Source: Prolixibacteraceae bacterium (lineage in GTDB: Bacteria > Bacteroidota > Bacteroidia > Bacteroidales > Prolixibacteraceae). From it: a DNA stretch of 64,000 nucleotides. Below the pieces are notes generated by a model that saw only the letters and a list, made by a program, of their open reading frames with translations, did not search any database and was not told where the DNA came from. The stretch spans positions 1-64,000 of the forward strand of contig JANQHI010000053.1 in the NCBI GenBank assembly GCA_028282705.1. Reading direction: 5' to 3'. Each line of letters opens with the position of its first letter. Within the stretch, counting starts at the first letter, position 1. Below are positions 19,379-27,408 of the stretch, in pieces. Made by a program: the position numbers and the translations under genes.

Positions 19379-20110
19379 GTGGTAAGGAAATTAGCACAAA
19401 GAATAAAACTCTTTTCTTCTCCTAGAAAAGAGTTTTATTTGTTTTTAAAGGAGCTGTTGGGCTTTTTCCCTGAAAACCTAAAACTTTATGATATTGCCTT
19501 CATCCATAAATCAGCTTCAATGGTTGATTCCCAAGGTAAATATGTTAACAATGAAAGATTAGAGTATTTGGGTGATGCAATCCTTGGTGCTATTATTGCC
19601 GAGTTCCTGTATAACAGGTTTCCTCAGGAAGATGAAGGTTTCCTAACTAAAATGAGGTCTAAACTAGTGAATAGGGAATTCCTTACCAAGCTAACTTATG
19701 ACCTGGGCCTTGATATCTTTATAGAATCAAACACAAAAAATACACTAGAAAACAGCCACATTTATGGTGATGCTTTAGAAGCCCTTATTGGAGCTATATA
19801 CCTTGACAAAGATTATATGACTGCCAAGTATTTTGTAACCAAAAGGATCCTTTCTCAATATGTTGACTTGTATCAGATTGAACAGGAAGATACCAATTTC
19901 AAAAGCAAGCTTATTGAATGGAGCCAGAAATATAAGAAAGAGCTTGAATTTAAAACCATAGACAATACACCTGATGGAAGCAAGCAGCCATTGTTCAATG
20001 CCAGTGTTACCATTGATGGAGTAAAATCAGGGACAGGGAAGGGCACTTCAAAAAAAGAGGCCCAGCAAAATGCTGCCAAGGAAGCATTAAAACAAATTGA
20101 TGAAGAATAA
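19379..20110 (+). CDS. rnc: Ribonuclease III
   Basis: Double-strand-specific endonuclease for rRNA and mRNA processing. The 243 aa begins with GTG at 19379, 6 bases past the fabF stop. The catalytic signature NNERLEYLGDAIL (57-69) and the second acidic site in YGDALEALIGAIYLDKD are present, followed by a double-stranded RNA-binding domain (about 172-240, with GTGKGTSKKEAQQNAAKEAL). Confidence 0.95.
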   Translation: MVRKLAQRIKLFSSPRKEFYLFLKELLGFFPENLKLYDIAFIHKSASMVDSQGKYVNNERLEYLGDAILGAIIAEFLYNRFPQEDEGFLTKMRSKLVNREFLTKLTYDLGLDIFIESNTKNTLENSHIYGDALEALIGAIYLDKDYMTAKYFVTKRILSQYVDLYQIEQEDTNFKSKLIEWSQKYKKELEFKTIDNTPDGSKQPLFNASVTIDGVKSGTGKGTSKKEAQQNAAKEALKQIDEE

Positions 20111-20168
20111 TCTTTTGAAAAGCTCCCTTTCTCTGCTTTTATTATAGCTTTAGCCATACCTTTATTAT

Positions 20169-20176
20169 TATATTTG
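20169..20176 (+). promoter_or_regulatory. -7 box of the LAB_N protein gene
   Basis: TATATTTG, exact consensus, 17 nt before the start codon at 20194. No TTG is found at standard distance. Confidence 0.4.
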
Positions 20177-20193
20177 CAGTTCAAAACTTTTCC

Positions 20194-20892
20194 ATGAATG
20201 AATACCTTATATATGGACTTGGTTTTTTTGCCCAATTCCTGTTTTTTGCGCGTACAATTGCCCAGTGGTTTAAATCAGAACAGGCAGGCAAGGTAATTAA
20301 CCCCATAATTTATTGGCAGATCAGCCTACTGGGTTCTGTTGTAATGCTTACATATGGTATTTTGCGTTTGGATTTTGCCATTGTTTTAGGGCAATTTATT
20401 GTCTACTTTATCTACATTAGGAACCTGCAACTAAAAAATGCATGGAAAAGCATTTCTCCCATCATCAGGGTACTGGCATTTTTAACACCCATTGGTTTTG
20501 TATCCTGGCTGGTTTTAGGAAGCAGCCACAATTTAAAAGAAATAATTGGTAATGAAGATGTTTCATTGTTGTTATTACTTTGGGGGTCAGCAGGGCAAAT
20601 CATTTTTACTTTCAGGTTTGTTTACCAATGGATGTATTCTGAAAATAAAAAAGATTCTGTTCTACCAATTGGTTTTTGGTTTATTAGCACTGTAGGGTCA
20701 TTAATGCTTTTTGTTTACGCAATTTTTAGGCTTGACCCAGTTGTTTTTGCAGCACACAGCCTGGGGCTGTTTATTTACATCAGGAATATCCTTTTGCATT
20801 ATGGGAAGAAAAGTATTTTAAGCAGGATAAATATCCCATTGGTTAACAGGCTTATAGGTAAACCTACAGATGAAAAAACAGGCTCAAATTAG
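20194..20892 (+). CDS. Membrane protein with two LAB_N (lipid A biosynthesis N-terminal) domains
   Basis: A 232-aa inner-membrane protein with about six helices. It is a tandem duplication of the LAB_N unit: FFARTIAQWFKSE...GKVINPIIYWQISLLGS in the first half and FTFRFVYQWMYSE...LPIGFWFISTVGS in the second. Each unit resembles one half of a PQ-loop/SWEET-like transporter. LAB_N is often found next to or fused with lipid-linked glycosyltransferases, but no such partner is adjacent here. The substrate is unknown. Confidence 0.8.
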   Translation: MNEYLIYGLGFFAQFLFFARTIAQWFKSEQAGKVINPIIYWQISLLGSVVMLTYGILRLDFAIVLGQFIVYFIYIRNLQLKNAWKSISPIIRVLAFLTPIGFVSWLVLGSSHNLKEIIGNEDVSLLLLLWGSAGQIIFTFRFVYQWMYSENKKDSVLPIGFWFISTVGSLMLFVYAIFRLDPVVFAAHSLGLFIYIRNILLHYGKKSILSRINIPLVNRLIGKPTDEKTGSN

Positions 20893-20904
20893 ATTTTGAA
20901 CCTG
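20879..20904 (-). terminator. Terminator of the MotA/TolQ-like gene, overlapping the LAB_N gene end
   Basis: A 10-bp stem (20879-20888 with 20895-20904) that pairs fully in the minus-strand RNA with one G-U. A run of A to its left gives the U tract. It overlaps the stop codon of the convergent plus-strand gene. Confidence 0.65.
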
Positions 20905-20931
20905 CTTATAATCCAATTTCCTGAATATTGT

Positions 20932-21306
20932 TTAATCCTTCTTTTTATTCCTAATAACTTCCTTTAAAATAAAATATGACAGGATTGAAAAGATAAACAC
21001 AATAAAGCCCCAAATAGGAGCATAAAAGCTAACTATTGCACCATTAAAAACAATCTGGGGAGAAATATCAGCAGCATCGCGAATTGCAGCCAGTGCCAAT
21101 ACAATCCCAATAATTTGCCCCAGTAGTCCAATTGCCAAAGACAAACTACCTGACATCAGTATCAAATCAAGCAGTTTTAAACTTCCTTTTTTATCCAATA
21201 TTAGTTCCCTGGCCTTTAAAAAAACAACTACTAGAGTTATCAAAGCAAAGATTGAAATAAAGTGCATGAAAGTACCCCCAGCCTGATATAACTTAAACAA
21301 ATTCAT
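20932..21306 (-). CDS. Small MotA/TolQ/ExbB-like membrane protein
   Basis: A 124-aa protein with three membrane helices (about 14-30, 48-74, 92-113). The segment GLLGQIIGIVLALAAIRDAADISP...FNGAIVSFYAPIWG resembles the pore helices of the MotA/TolQ/ExbB proton channel family, but it is much shorter than ExbB and lacks a cytoplasmic loop. No ExbD or MotB partner is adjacent. It may be a divergent or minimal channel subunit. It is probably transcribed alone. Confidence 0.6.
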   Translation of the reverse strand: MNLFKLYQAGGTFMHFISIFALITLVVVFLKARELILDKKGSLKLLDLILMSGSLSLAIGLLGQIIGIVLALAAIRDAADISPQIVFNGAIVSFYAPIWGFIVFIFSILSYFILKEVIRNKKKD

Positions 21307-21528
21307 AACAACAAATTTAAAATTAATAAGTATGAAGTTGCTGATGTTTCAAGAAATCCTTCAATTTATTAGCCCAAAATCCTGATTTTACAATCATTCT
21401 GCAAATATGCTGCATAGTGCTGCTTCCCATCTAATTCATGTGTTTTGGGTACTATTATTTGCATTTAAACGATTTTTTTAAGATTTATTAAATGGAGTTT
21501 TTTTATTTCGTTTTTTTGATATTTGGGC

Positions 21529-22611
21529 ATGTCCAGATTCCATATTCATAAGTTGTTCAGTATCCCTAACTTTTATGTAAGAGTTTTAAGCCACTTTTTC
21601 TTTTGGGTGTTGGCTTATTTATTTCTGATTTCCATCTTTTTATGGAATAATAATAATCCTCAGATCACCATCATATTAACTTCTTTCCTGATACCTGTAT
21701 CAGCAAGTGTAGCTTATTTCTTTAATTATTATTTGATTCCCAAATACCTTTCACAAAAGAGGTATTTGCGTTTTTTCTATTTCAGCTTCTACACCATATT
21801 GGTATCTCTTTGGTTATCATTTTTAACTGCAGGAGGTGTACTTATGTATATCATTAACAACTTCAACCTAAAACTGGATCTTGTTTATATCCATCCTGAG
21901 TTACAGATCATCATCATGTATTTTATTATTTTCCTGGCCATTGCCATAAAACAGGCTAAACAGGTATTTTTTATCCAGCAGGAAAAAAACCAATTGGAAA
22001 AAATAAAATTGACTACTGAATTAAAACTGAAGGAAGCAGAATTAAAATTACTGAAGGCCCAAATCCAGCCCCATTTCTTGTTCAACACATTGAATAACCT
22101 TTATGGGTTAACACTTGAAAAATCAGATGAAGCACCCAGGCTGGTATTGAGCCTTTCCAATATTTTAGACTATATCCTTTATCATTGTAATGAAAAGTTT
22201 GTTTCATTAGAAAAAGAAATTGATAACCTCCTGAATTATATTGAAATTGAAAAAATTCGCTACACAAGTAAGTTGGTTATTGAACACCATTTCCCTGATG
22301 ATACAAAAGAGATAAAAATTGCCCCTCTTATTTTGATCCCTTTTATTGAAAATGCATTTAAGCATGGAGTTAGCAACAACCCAGGTGATTCATATATTAA
22401 GATAGATATCACTTTGCAAGAGGATAACATCAATTTTCAGGTGTGTAATTCCAAAAGCCCCTTAAAACATTCGGGGGGATCAGGCATTGGGTTGAAAAAT
22501 GTAAAGAAAAGGCTTGAGCTGATTTACCCTGGGAACCATGAGTTAGAGGTGAAAAACAACCCAACAGAATTTTGCGTACATTTAAAGTTAAAAACAGGCA
22601 TCCATGTATAG
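21529..22611 (+). CDS. LytS-type sensor histidine kinase
   Basis: A 360-aa membrane kinase of the HisK_LytS family. Four membrane segments occupy residues about 20-140 and are joined by a coiled coil (about 155-180) to the kinase, with the phosphoaccepting histidine in QIQPHFLFNTLNNLYG and an ATPase domain with PFIENAFKHGV and SGIGLKNVKKRL. I prefer the ATG at 21529 to the TTG at 21523. The stop overlaps the start of the LytTR regulator by 8 bases. Confidence 0.9.
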   Translation: MSRFHIHKLFSIPNFYVRVLSHFFFWVLAYLFLISIFLWNNNNPQITIILTSFLIPVSASVAYFFNYYLIPKYLSQKRYLRFFYFSFYTILVSLWLSFLTAGGVLMYIINNFNLKLDLVYIHPELQIIIMYFIIFLAIAIKQAKQVFFIQQEKNQLEKIKLTTELKLKEAELKLLKAQIQPHFLFNTLNNLYGLTLEKSDEAPRLVLSLSNILDYILYHCNEKFVSLEKEIDNLLNYIEIEKIRYTSKLVIEHHFPDDTKEIKIAPLILIPFIENAFKHGVSNNPGDSYIKIDITLQEDNINFQVCNSKSPLKHSGGSGIGLKNVKKRLELIYPGNHELEVKNNPTEFCVHLKLKTGIHV

Positions 22612-23317
22612 TTGTATTATTATTGATGATGAACCTATAGCCATAAAAGTTATCAAAAAACATTTGTCAGCATTCAACCAGTTTGAGGTTGTTGGGGAAT
22701 TTAATAATGCCATTGATGCAATGGTTGCATTGCCACAAATAAAAGTTGACCTGGTGTTTAGTGATATACAGATGCCCAGGGTAAATGGGGTTGAATTTGT
22801 GAAATCATTAAGCAATTCCCCTAAAATTATATTTACAACAGCCTATAGAAATTATGCTGTAGAGGCTTTTGACCTGAATATAGTTGACTACCTTTTGAAA
22901 CCCATTTCATTTGAGCGTTTTGCCAAGGCCATCCATAAATTTATTGAATCATCAGCAACTACAAGCATTTATCATGAACCAGATAAACAACCACATCCTG
23001 AAGAAAATTTTATCCTGCTAAAGGGAGATAAAAAACACCATAAAATTGATTTAAAAGATATCTTGTATTTTGAAAGTCTGGGTGACTATGTTATTGCTTA
23101 TACCATTACAGGGAAAATCATCACAAAAGAGCGCATCAGTAAAATACTGGATATTGTCCCCTCAAAAAGTTTTATCAGGATACATAGGGGCTTTATTGCC
23201 TCAATAAAAGCAATTGATGCCATAGGACCAGGGTTTGTTGAGCTGGATGGGAAAAAACTCCCAATTGGGCGCAATTATAAAATCAACCTTGATATTTTGT
23301 TTCTAAAGAATTCCTGA
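22604..23317 (+). CDS. LytTR-family response regulator
   Basis: A 237-aa regulator and partner of the LytS kinase with which it overlaps. The receiver has IIIDDEP at the start, phosphoacceptor D54 in VFSDIQMPRVNG, and the lysine in VDYLLKPISFE. The C-terminal LytTR DNA-binding domain (about 135-235) includes YFESLGDYVIAY and FIRIHRGFIASI. Targets are unknown. Confidence 0.92.
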   Translation: MYSCIIIDDEPIAIKVIKKHLSAFNQFEVVGEFNNAIDAMVALPQIKVDLVFSDIQMPRVNGVEFVKSLSNSPKIIFTTAYRNYAVEAFDLNIVDYLLKPISFERFAKAIHKFIESSATTSIYHEPDKQPHPEENFILLKGDKKHHKIDLKDILYFESLGDYVIAYTITGKIITKERISKILDIVPSKSFIRIHRGFIASIKAIDAIGPGFVELDGKKLPIGRNYKINLDILFLKNS

Positions 23318-23364
23318 AAACTATTTTTTTACCCTGGATTTTTTTAAATTTACTTCCCTGACAT

Positions 23365-24228
23365 ATGGATGACAGCAAAAAATATATTGAACAGGAAGGT
23401 TGGCTCTCTATTTTACTGAACCTTATTTTATTTGGGTTGAAATATTGGGCAGGGATTGTAACAGGCTCATTGGCCATCATTGCTGATGCATGGCACACCC
23501 TTACTGATTCTGTTTCATCAATCATTGTACTTATTGGGGGAAGGTTATCTAGGAAACCTCCTGATAAAGAGCACCCTTTTGGGCATGGAAGGGCTGAACA
23601 TATTGTAGCCATAATTATTGGAGTGTTGTTAGCATTGGTGGCATTTGAATTTATCTTGGATGCTTTTGAGAAGTTTAAATCACGCGAAAAAACTTCTTTT
23701 GGCACCATAGCCTGGGTTGTTACCATAGTCTCAATTATTGGCAAAGAAGCTATGGCCCAATATGCCTTTTGGGCAGCAAAAAAAACAAAATCTTCCATCC
23801 TTAAAGCTGATGGCTGGCACCACAGGACTGATGCCCTTTCCTCTGTTATCATCTTGTTAGGTATTATTGCAAGCCACTATTTCTGGTGGGTTGATGCTGT
23901 TCTTGGTTTTATAGTTGCCTGCATGATTGGCTGGGCAAGTTACCACATATTATCAGGAGAGATTAAAGCATTGCTGGGTGAAAGCCCTTCTGATGAACAC
24001 ATAAAAGAAATTATAGAAACAGGTGAGGCTTGCTGTAATATGGAAATCAACCTGCACCACATTAATATCCATAACTATGGAAACCATTCTGAACTAAGCT
24101 GCCATATAAAATTGCCACCAGGTATGCCTTTGGTTGAGGCTCATGAAATCTGCACAAAAATTGAAAATGCCATTAATTCTAAGTTTGGTTACATTGTAAC
24201 TATACACCCAGAGCCAAGGGCAATTTAG
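23365..24228 (+). CDS. Cation diffusion facilitator (zinc/metal efflux) family transporter
   Basis: A 287-aa inner-membrane metal/proton antiporter. Six helices are present, with the two zinc-site signatures HTLTD (in ADAWHTLTDSVSS) and HHRTD (in ADGWHHRTDALSS), a histidine cluster in HPFGHGRAEH, and a C-terminal cytoplasmic domain (about 205-287) rich in His and Cys (GEACCNMEINLHHINIH). The metal is not decided by sequence; zinc, iron or manganese are possible. It follows the LytTR regulator by 47 bases and may share its transcript. Confidence 0.9.
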   Translation: MDDSKKYIEQEGWLSILLNLILFGLKYWAGIVTGSLAIIADAWHTLTDSVSSIIVLIGGRLSRKPPDKEHPFGHGRAEHIVAIIIGVLLALVAFEFILDAFEKFKSREKTSFGTIAWVVTIVSIIGKEAMAQYAFWAAKKTKSSILKADGWHHRTDALSSVIILLGIIASHYFWWVDAVLGFIVACMIGWASYHILSGEIKALLGESPSDEHIKEIIETGEACCNMEINLHHINIHNYGNHSELSCHIKLPPGMPLVEAHEICTKIENAINSKFGYIVTIHPEPRAI

Positions 24229-24229
24229 G

Positions 24230-25465
24230 TTACCAGGCAACACTGTCCAACTCATTTAGCAATGAATCTTTTACAACCATAAAATCAGCCATATCCTCCT
24301 GTTTTACAGGCTCAACAGGAGGTGCTTTTACTTTTAGTGGGTCAACATACTGCCCATTTTTACTTACCCTGAAATCAAGGTGTGCTCCTGTAGCCAACCC
24401 AGTAGAACCAACATAACCAATTACCTGCCCCTGTTTAACCCTAACACCTGGATACATTCCCCTGGCATATCCTGAAAGGTGCATATAAGTAGTTGTATAT
24501 ACTGAATTGTGTTTGATTTTGATATAATTCCCTCCTCCCCTTTTCTGATATGCTTTGGCAACTACTGTCCCATCACCAATTGAAACCACTGGAGTTCCCC
24601 TTGGGGCAGCATAATCAACTCCCCTGTGTGGGCGCCTGATCTTTAGAACAGGGTGGTACCTGTTGTTTGAGTAACGTGAACTGATCCTTGAAAAATTCAG
24701 TGGTGCTTTCAGGAAAGCTTTCCTCAGGCTATTCCCTTTTTCATCAAAATAATCATGCCTTTTATCCTGAAAAAAACGGAAAGCATAGTTAGGCTGCCCC
24801 ATATGGTCAAACTGCACAGCATGGATAGCCCCTATCCCTATTGAACTGCTGTCAACAAACTGTTCTTCATAAATTACCCTGAACCTATCCCCTTTTTGGA
24901 TACCAAAAAAATCAATTGTCCATGCAAAAATATCAGAAAGTTCAATGGCCAATATGGGGTTCAAGCCATTGTCTGACATGGTATTCCACAATGATGATTC
25001 AATAGTGCCTGTACCTTCCATTAATTTACTGACCACTTGTTTCTTCCCAAAATTTGCATTTAAGCTATCTTTTAGGTCAAATACTACATAATCAAAAGGT
25101 GAATTTTCATATACAAAGTAAAGGGCTTCTCTTAAACTATCTTTTGACTGGAATATATGGAATTTATTGCCAGCCCTCATCCTCCTTACATCAAAGGTAT
25201 CACGTGAGTTTTTGGCCAGCCTGTCAATTTTTACCATATCCACCCCATAGGCAGTAAGTATGTCACTAAGATTTTGGTTTCTTTCAATCCTCCCTTCTTC
25301 TACCTTGAATGAATCAATTTGCAACCCAAATTTTAATTCAGGTTCAGGGGCTTCTTCAACGGTAATTTCAATAGGCTTATCTTTTGGTGATGGGAAATAT
25401 ATAATAAGTAAAACAATAAGTATAGAAATCAGGAAAAAGGAAAATTCTATAAAATATTTCTTCAT
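24230..25465 (-). CDS. M23-family peptidoglycan endopeptidase, membrane-anchored
   Basis: A 411-aa periplasmic zinc peptidase of the LytM/MepM type that cuts peptidoglycan cross-links. A single N-terminal membrane segment (about 7-25) is followed by an acidic linker, an OapA/LysM-like and middle domain (about 50-270), and the M23 domain with an intact site: HRGVDYAAPRGT (first His and Asp), YMHLSG, and GAHLDFRV. The start codon shares one base with the stop of the YitT gene upstream (TAATG), so the two are translationally coupled. Confidence 0.9.
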   Translation of the reverse strand: MKKYFIEFSFFLISILIVLLIIYFPSPKDKPIEITVEEAPEPELKFGLQIDSFKVEEGRIERNQNLSDILTAYGVDMVKIDRLAKNSRDTFDVRRMRAGNKFHIFQSKDSLREALYFVYENSPFDYVVFDLKDSLNANFGKKQVVSKLMEGTGTIESSLWNTMSDNGLNPILAIELSDIFAWTIDFFGIQKGDRFRVIYEEQFVDSSSIGIGAIHAVQFDHMGQPNYAFRFFQDKRHDYFDEKGNSLRKAFLKAPLNFSRISSRYSNNRYHPVLKIRRPHRGVDYAAPRGTPVVSIGDGTVVAKAYQKRGGGNYIKIKHNSVYTTTYMHLSGYARGMYPGVRVKQGQVIGYVGSTGLATGAHLDFRVSKNGQYVDPLKVKAPPVEPVKQEDMADFMVVKDSLLNELDSVAW

Positions 25466-26343
25466 TACAATTTAATTTTATCAAAGCCCTTACCATAAAC
25501 CCCCATTACACTCCCCATTGAAATAAAGGCATCAGGGTCAATTTCTTTTATTTTTCTGAAAATAGCACTGGTCTGTTTTTTTCGTACAACAGTCATAACG
25601 ATTTTAACCTTGTCTTTAGTATACCACCCTGTGCCATCAATTACAGTTACCCCTCTCTTGTTTTCTTTTAGCACTGAATCTGCTATTTCTTCGTGCTTAG
25701 TAGAAAAAATAAACATTTGGGCAGACTTGGTGGCACCATTCAGAAAAGCATCTATGGTATAAGAAACCACCCACATGGTTACATAGCCATATACCAGTTT
25801 TTCAACTGACTGGAAAACAAAGTAGGAAGATGCAATGATCAACACATCACAATATAGGATAACCCTCCCTGGGCTGATGTTCCTGTATTTATTTACAATC
25901 ATTGCTATGATATCAGTCCCTCCTGTGCTTGCTCCCCTGGTAAATACTATACCAAGCCCTATCCCACTCAATATGCCCCCCAAAACAGCAGAAAGGAACA
26001 TATCATGGATAATAGGTTCAGTATTTATTTTCTGGAAAAGTGCAAAAAACAGGGTTACCAGTCCCATACTAATAATGGTTTTAATACCAAAACTGGCTCC
26101 AAGTATCCTGATTGCCAATAGTACCAATATGATATTGATAGCAAAATAGGTTATACTGATGGGAATTTTTGTGGCATAAAAAACTACAGCTGCAATACCT
26201 GCAACACCTCCTCCAGTTATTTCAGCAGGAATAATAAAAAGGGTCCACCCCAGGGTAAAGATCATTAACCCCACAGTGATGATAATGTACTCTTTTAAAA
26301 AACCAACAGCCTTGTTCTCCACATTGATAATTTCTGTAAACAT
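25465..26343 (-). CDS. YitT family (DUF161/DUF2179) membrane protein
   Basis: A 292-aa inner-membrane protein. Five or six helices (about 13-210) include the family motif ITGGGVAGIAAV and FTRGASTGGTDIIAMIV, and the C-terminal DUF2179 domain has GVTVIDGTGWYTKDKVKIVM. Function is unclear; related proteins have been linked to anion or amino-acid transport. It is first in a two-gene operon with the M23 peptidase. Confidence 0.88.
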   Translation of the reverse strand: MFTEIINVENKAVGFLKEYIIITVGLMIFTLGWTLFIIPAEITGGGVAGIAAVVFYATKIPISITYFAINIILVLLAIRILGASFGIKTIISMGLVTLFFALFQKINTEPIIHDMFLSAVLGGILSGIGLGIVFTRGASTGGTDIIAMIVNKYRNISPGRVILYCDVLIIASSYFVFQSVEKLVYGYVTMWVVSYTIDAFLNGATKSAQMFIFSTKHEEIADSVLKENKRGVTVIDGTGWYTKDKVKIVMTVVRKKQTSAIFRKIKEIDPDAFISMGSVMGVYGKGFDKIKL

Positions 26344-26384
26344 TGCAAAATAAATGAAATGGTTTTAAAACGGCCGCAAAAGAA

Positions 26385-26392
26385 CAAACCTA
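26385..26392 (-). promoter_or_regulatory. -7 box of the YitT-M23 operon
   Basis: TAGGTTTG on the minus strand, exact consensus, 41 nt before the YitT start. No matching TTG was seen. Confidence 0.35.
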
Positions 26393-26453
26393 TTTTTACC
26401 TAATTATTGAGAATTATCATGGATTGGGGATTTAAAGAAAAGATAATGTAAGA

Positions 26454-27185
26454 TTACAGTGAAACTGTACCCCTGTTGCCTACTATTACAGCCTCTTCTA
26501 TAATTACATCATAAAAATATCCTGAACCAAAATTCTTATTTAATTTGAGAGTTCCCTTAAATGTAGCTTCCTGGTTTAATTCAGGTAAGTCCTGGCTAGT
26601 AATGGTCAAATCAAAACTACCATTAAAATTGCTGCCATCCTGTATATGTATCCAATTTTTCCCCATTACATTCTTATTCACCTTCACTACTATTCCCCTT
26701 ATTTCAATTTCTTTCTGAGAATAGTTTTCCTTGTTTTTAAAAATCTGCTCAATGGTAAGTTCTCCTTCACTTTTATCCACAGAAACATTACTTTTTTGTT
26801 CTGATTTCACCCTACCCATATGTGTAGGTGTAGGCATCTTCCCTATAATTGGACTTTTGCCTAAAGGGGTTTTGCTTATCTTATTAATAAAAAATATTAC
26901 ATCAAAAGTTTTGTCCAGCTCTTTGCTATGGAAAGCATTCATCTCTAAAGCTTTATCATAATAAAAAACTTCACCAGGGTTTATTTCTTCCCTGGTTACA
27001 GCAACCCATTTTTTCTCTCCTTTTTCATCCACTTCCAAATAGGTGTATTTACTAGTTTGTATCACTTCAGTAACAGTGAATACTTTATCACTAACAGTAA
27101 CTTGCTGTTGGGTTTCATATCCCTTTTTATTCTTTACACATGATGTGAATGCTACCAATAAAGCTAAAACAATTAAAATCCTCAT
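26454..27185 (-). CDS. Lipoprotein with a C-terminal OB-fold-like domain
   Basis: A 243-aa lipoprotein, lipobox AFTSC with the cysteine at 16. Two modules follow: an N-terminal beta-rich domain (about 25-110) with FTVTEVIQTSKYTYLEV and GEVFYYDKALEM, where a second similar strand pattern is not clear, and a C-terminal OB-fold-like domain (about 145-240) with IRGIVVKVNKNVMGKNWIHI. The GKNWIHIQDG stretch is typical of OB-fold proteins that bind nucleic acid or other ligands. It is third in a likely operon with leuS and a 57-aa protein. Function is unknown. Confidence 0.75.
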   Translation of the reverse strand: MRILIVLALLVAFTSCVKNKKGYETQQQVTVSDKVFTVTEVIQTSKYTYLEVDEKGEKKWVAVTREEINPGEVFYYDKALEMNAFHSKELDKTFDVIFFINKISKTPLGKSPIIGKMPTPTHMGRVKSEQKSNVSVDKSEGELTIEQIFKNKENYSQKEIEIRGIVVKVNKNVMGKNWIHIQDGSNFNGSFDLTITSQDLPELNQEATFKGTLKLNKNFGSGYFYDVIIEEAVIVGNRGTVSL

Positions 27186-27196
27186 ATCTAAAATGA

Positions 27197-27370
27197 TTAT
27201 CTGATTTTTAAATCTTTTCCAAATTTCTCAGAAAGCTTATTAAATTTGCCAAACTTCTGAAAAGTAGTTTCAAAATTAACAGTGAAGTAATGCATTTTGT
27301 TGAAATAGATGCCTGGACTCATTATAATAATCAATATACAGCCAACAAAAAAGGACAGCTTTTCAGCCAT
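27197..27370 (-). CDS. 57-aa single-pass membrane mini-protein, not annotated by length filters
   Basis: An open frame from the ATG at 27370 to the TAA at 27197 on the minus strand, 57 aa. It begins MAEKLSFFVGCIL with a hydrophobic segment about 6-21 and has a lysine- and phenylalanine-rich tail. It fills the gap between leuS (38 bases upstream) and the lipoprotein (11 bases downstream) on the same strand, which supports a real gene. No family is recognised. Confidence 0.45.
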   Translation of the reverse strand: MAEKLSFFVGCILIIIMSPGIYFNKMHYFTVNFETTFQKFGKFNKLSEKFGKDLKIR

Positions 27371-27408
27371 CCTTTGGTATTTTTTAAGGAAATTAGAAAT
27401 CTCCTCAC

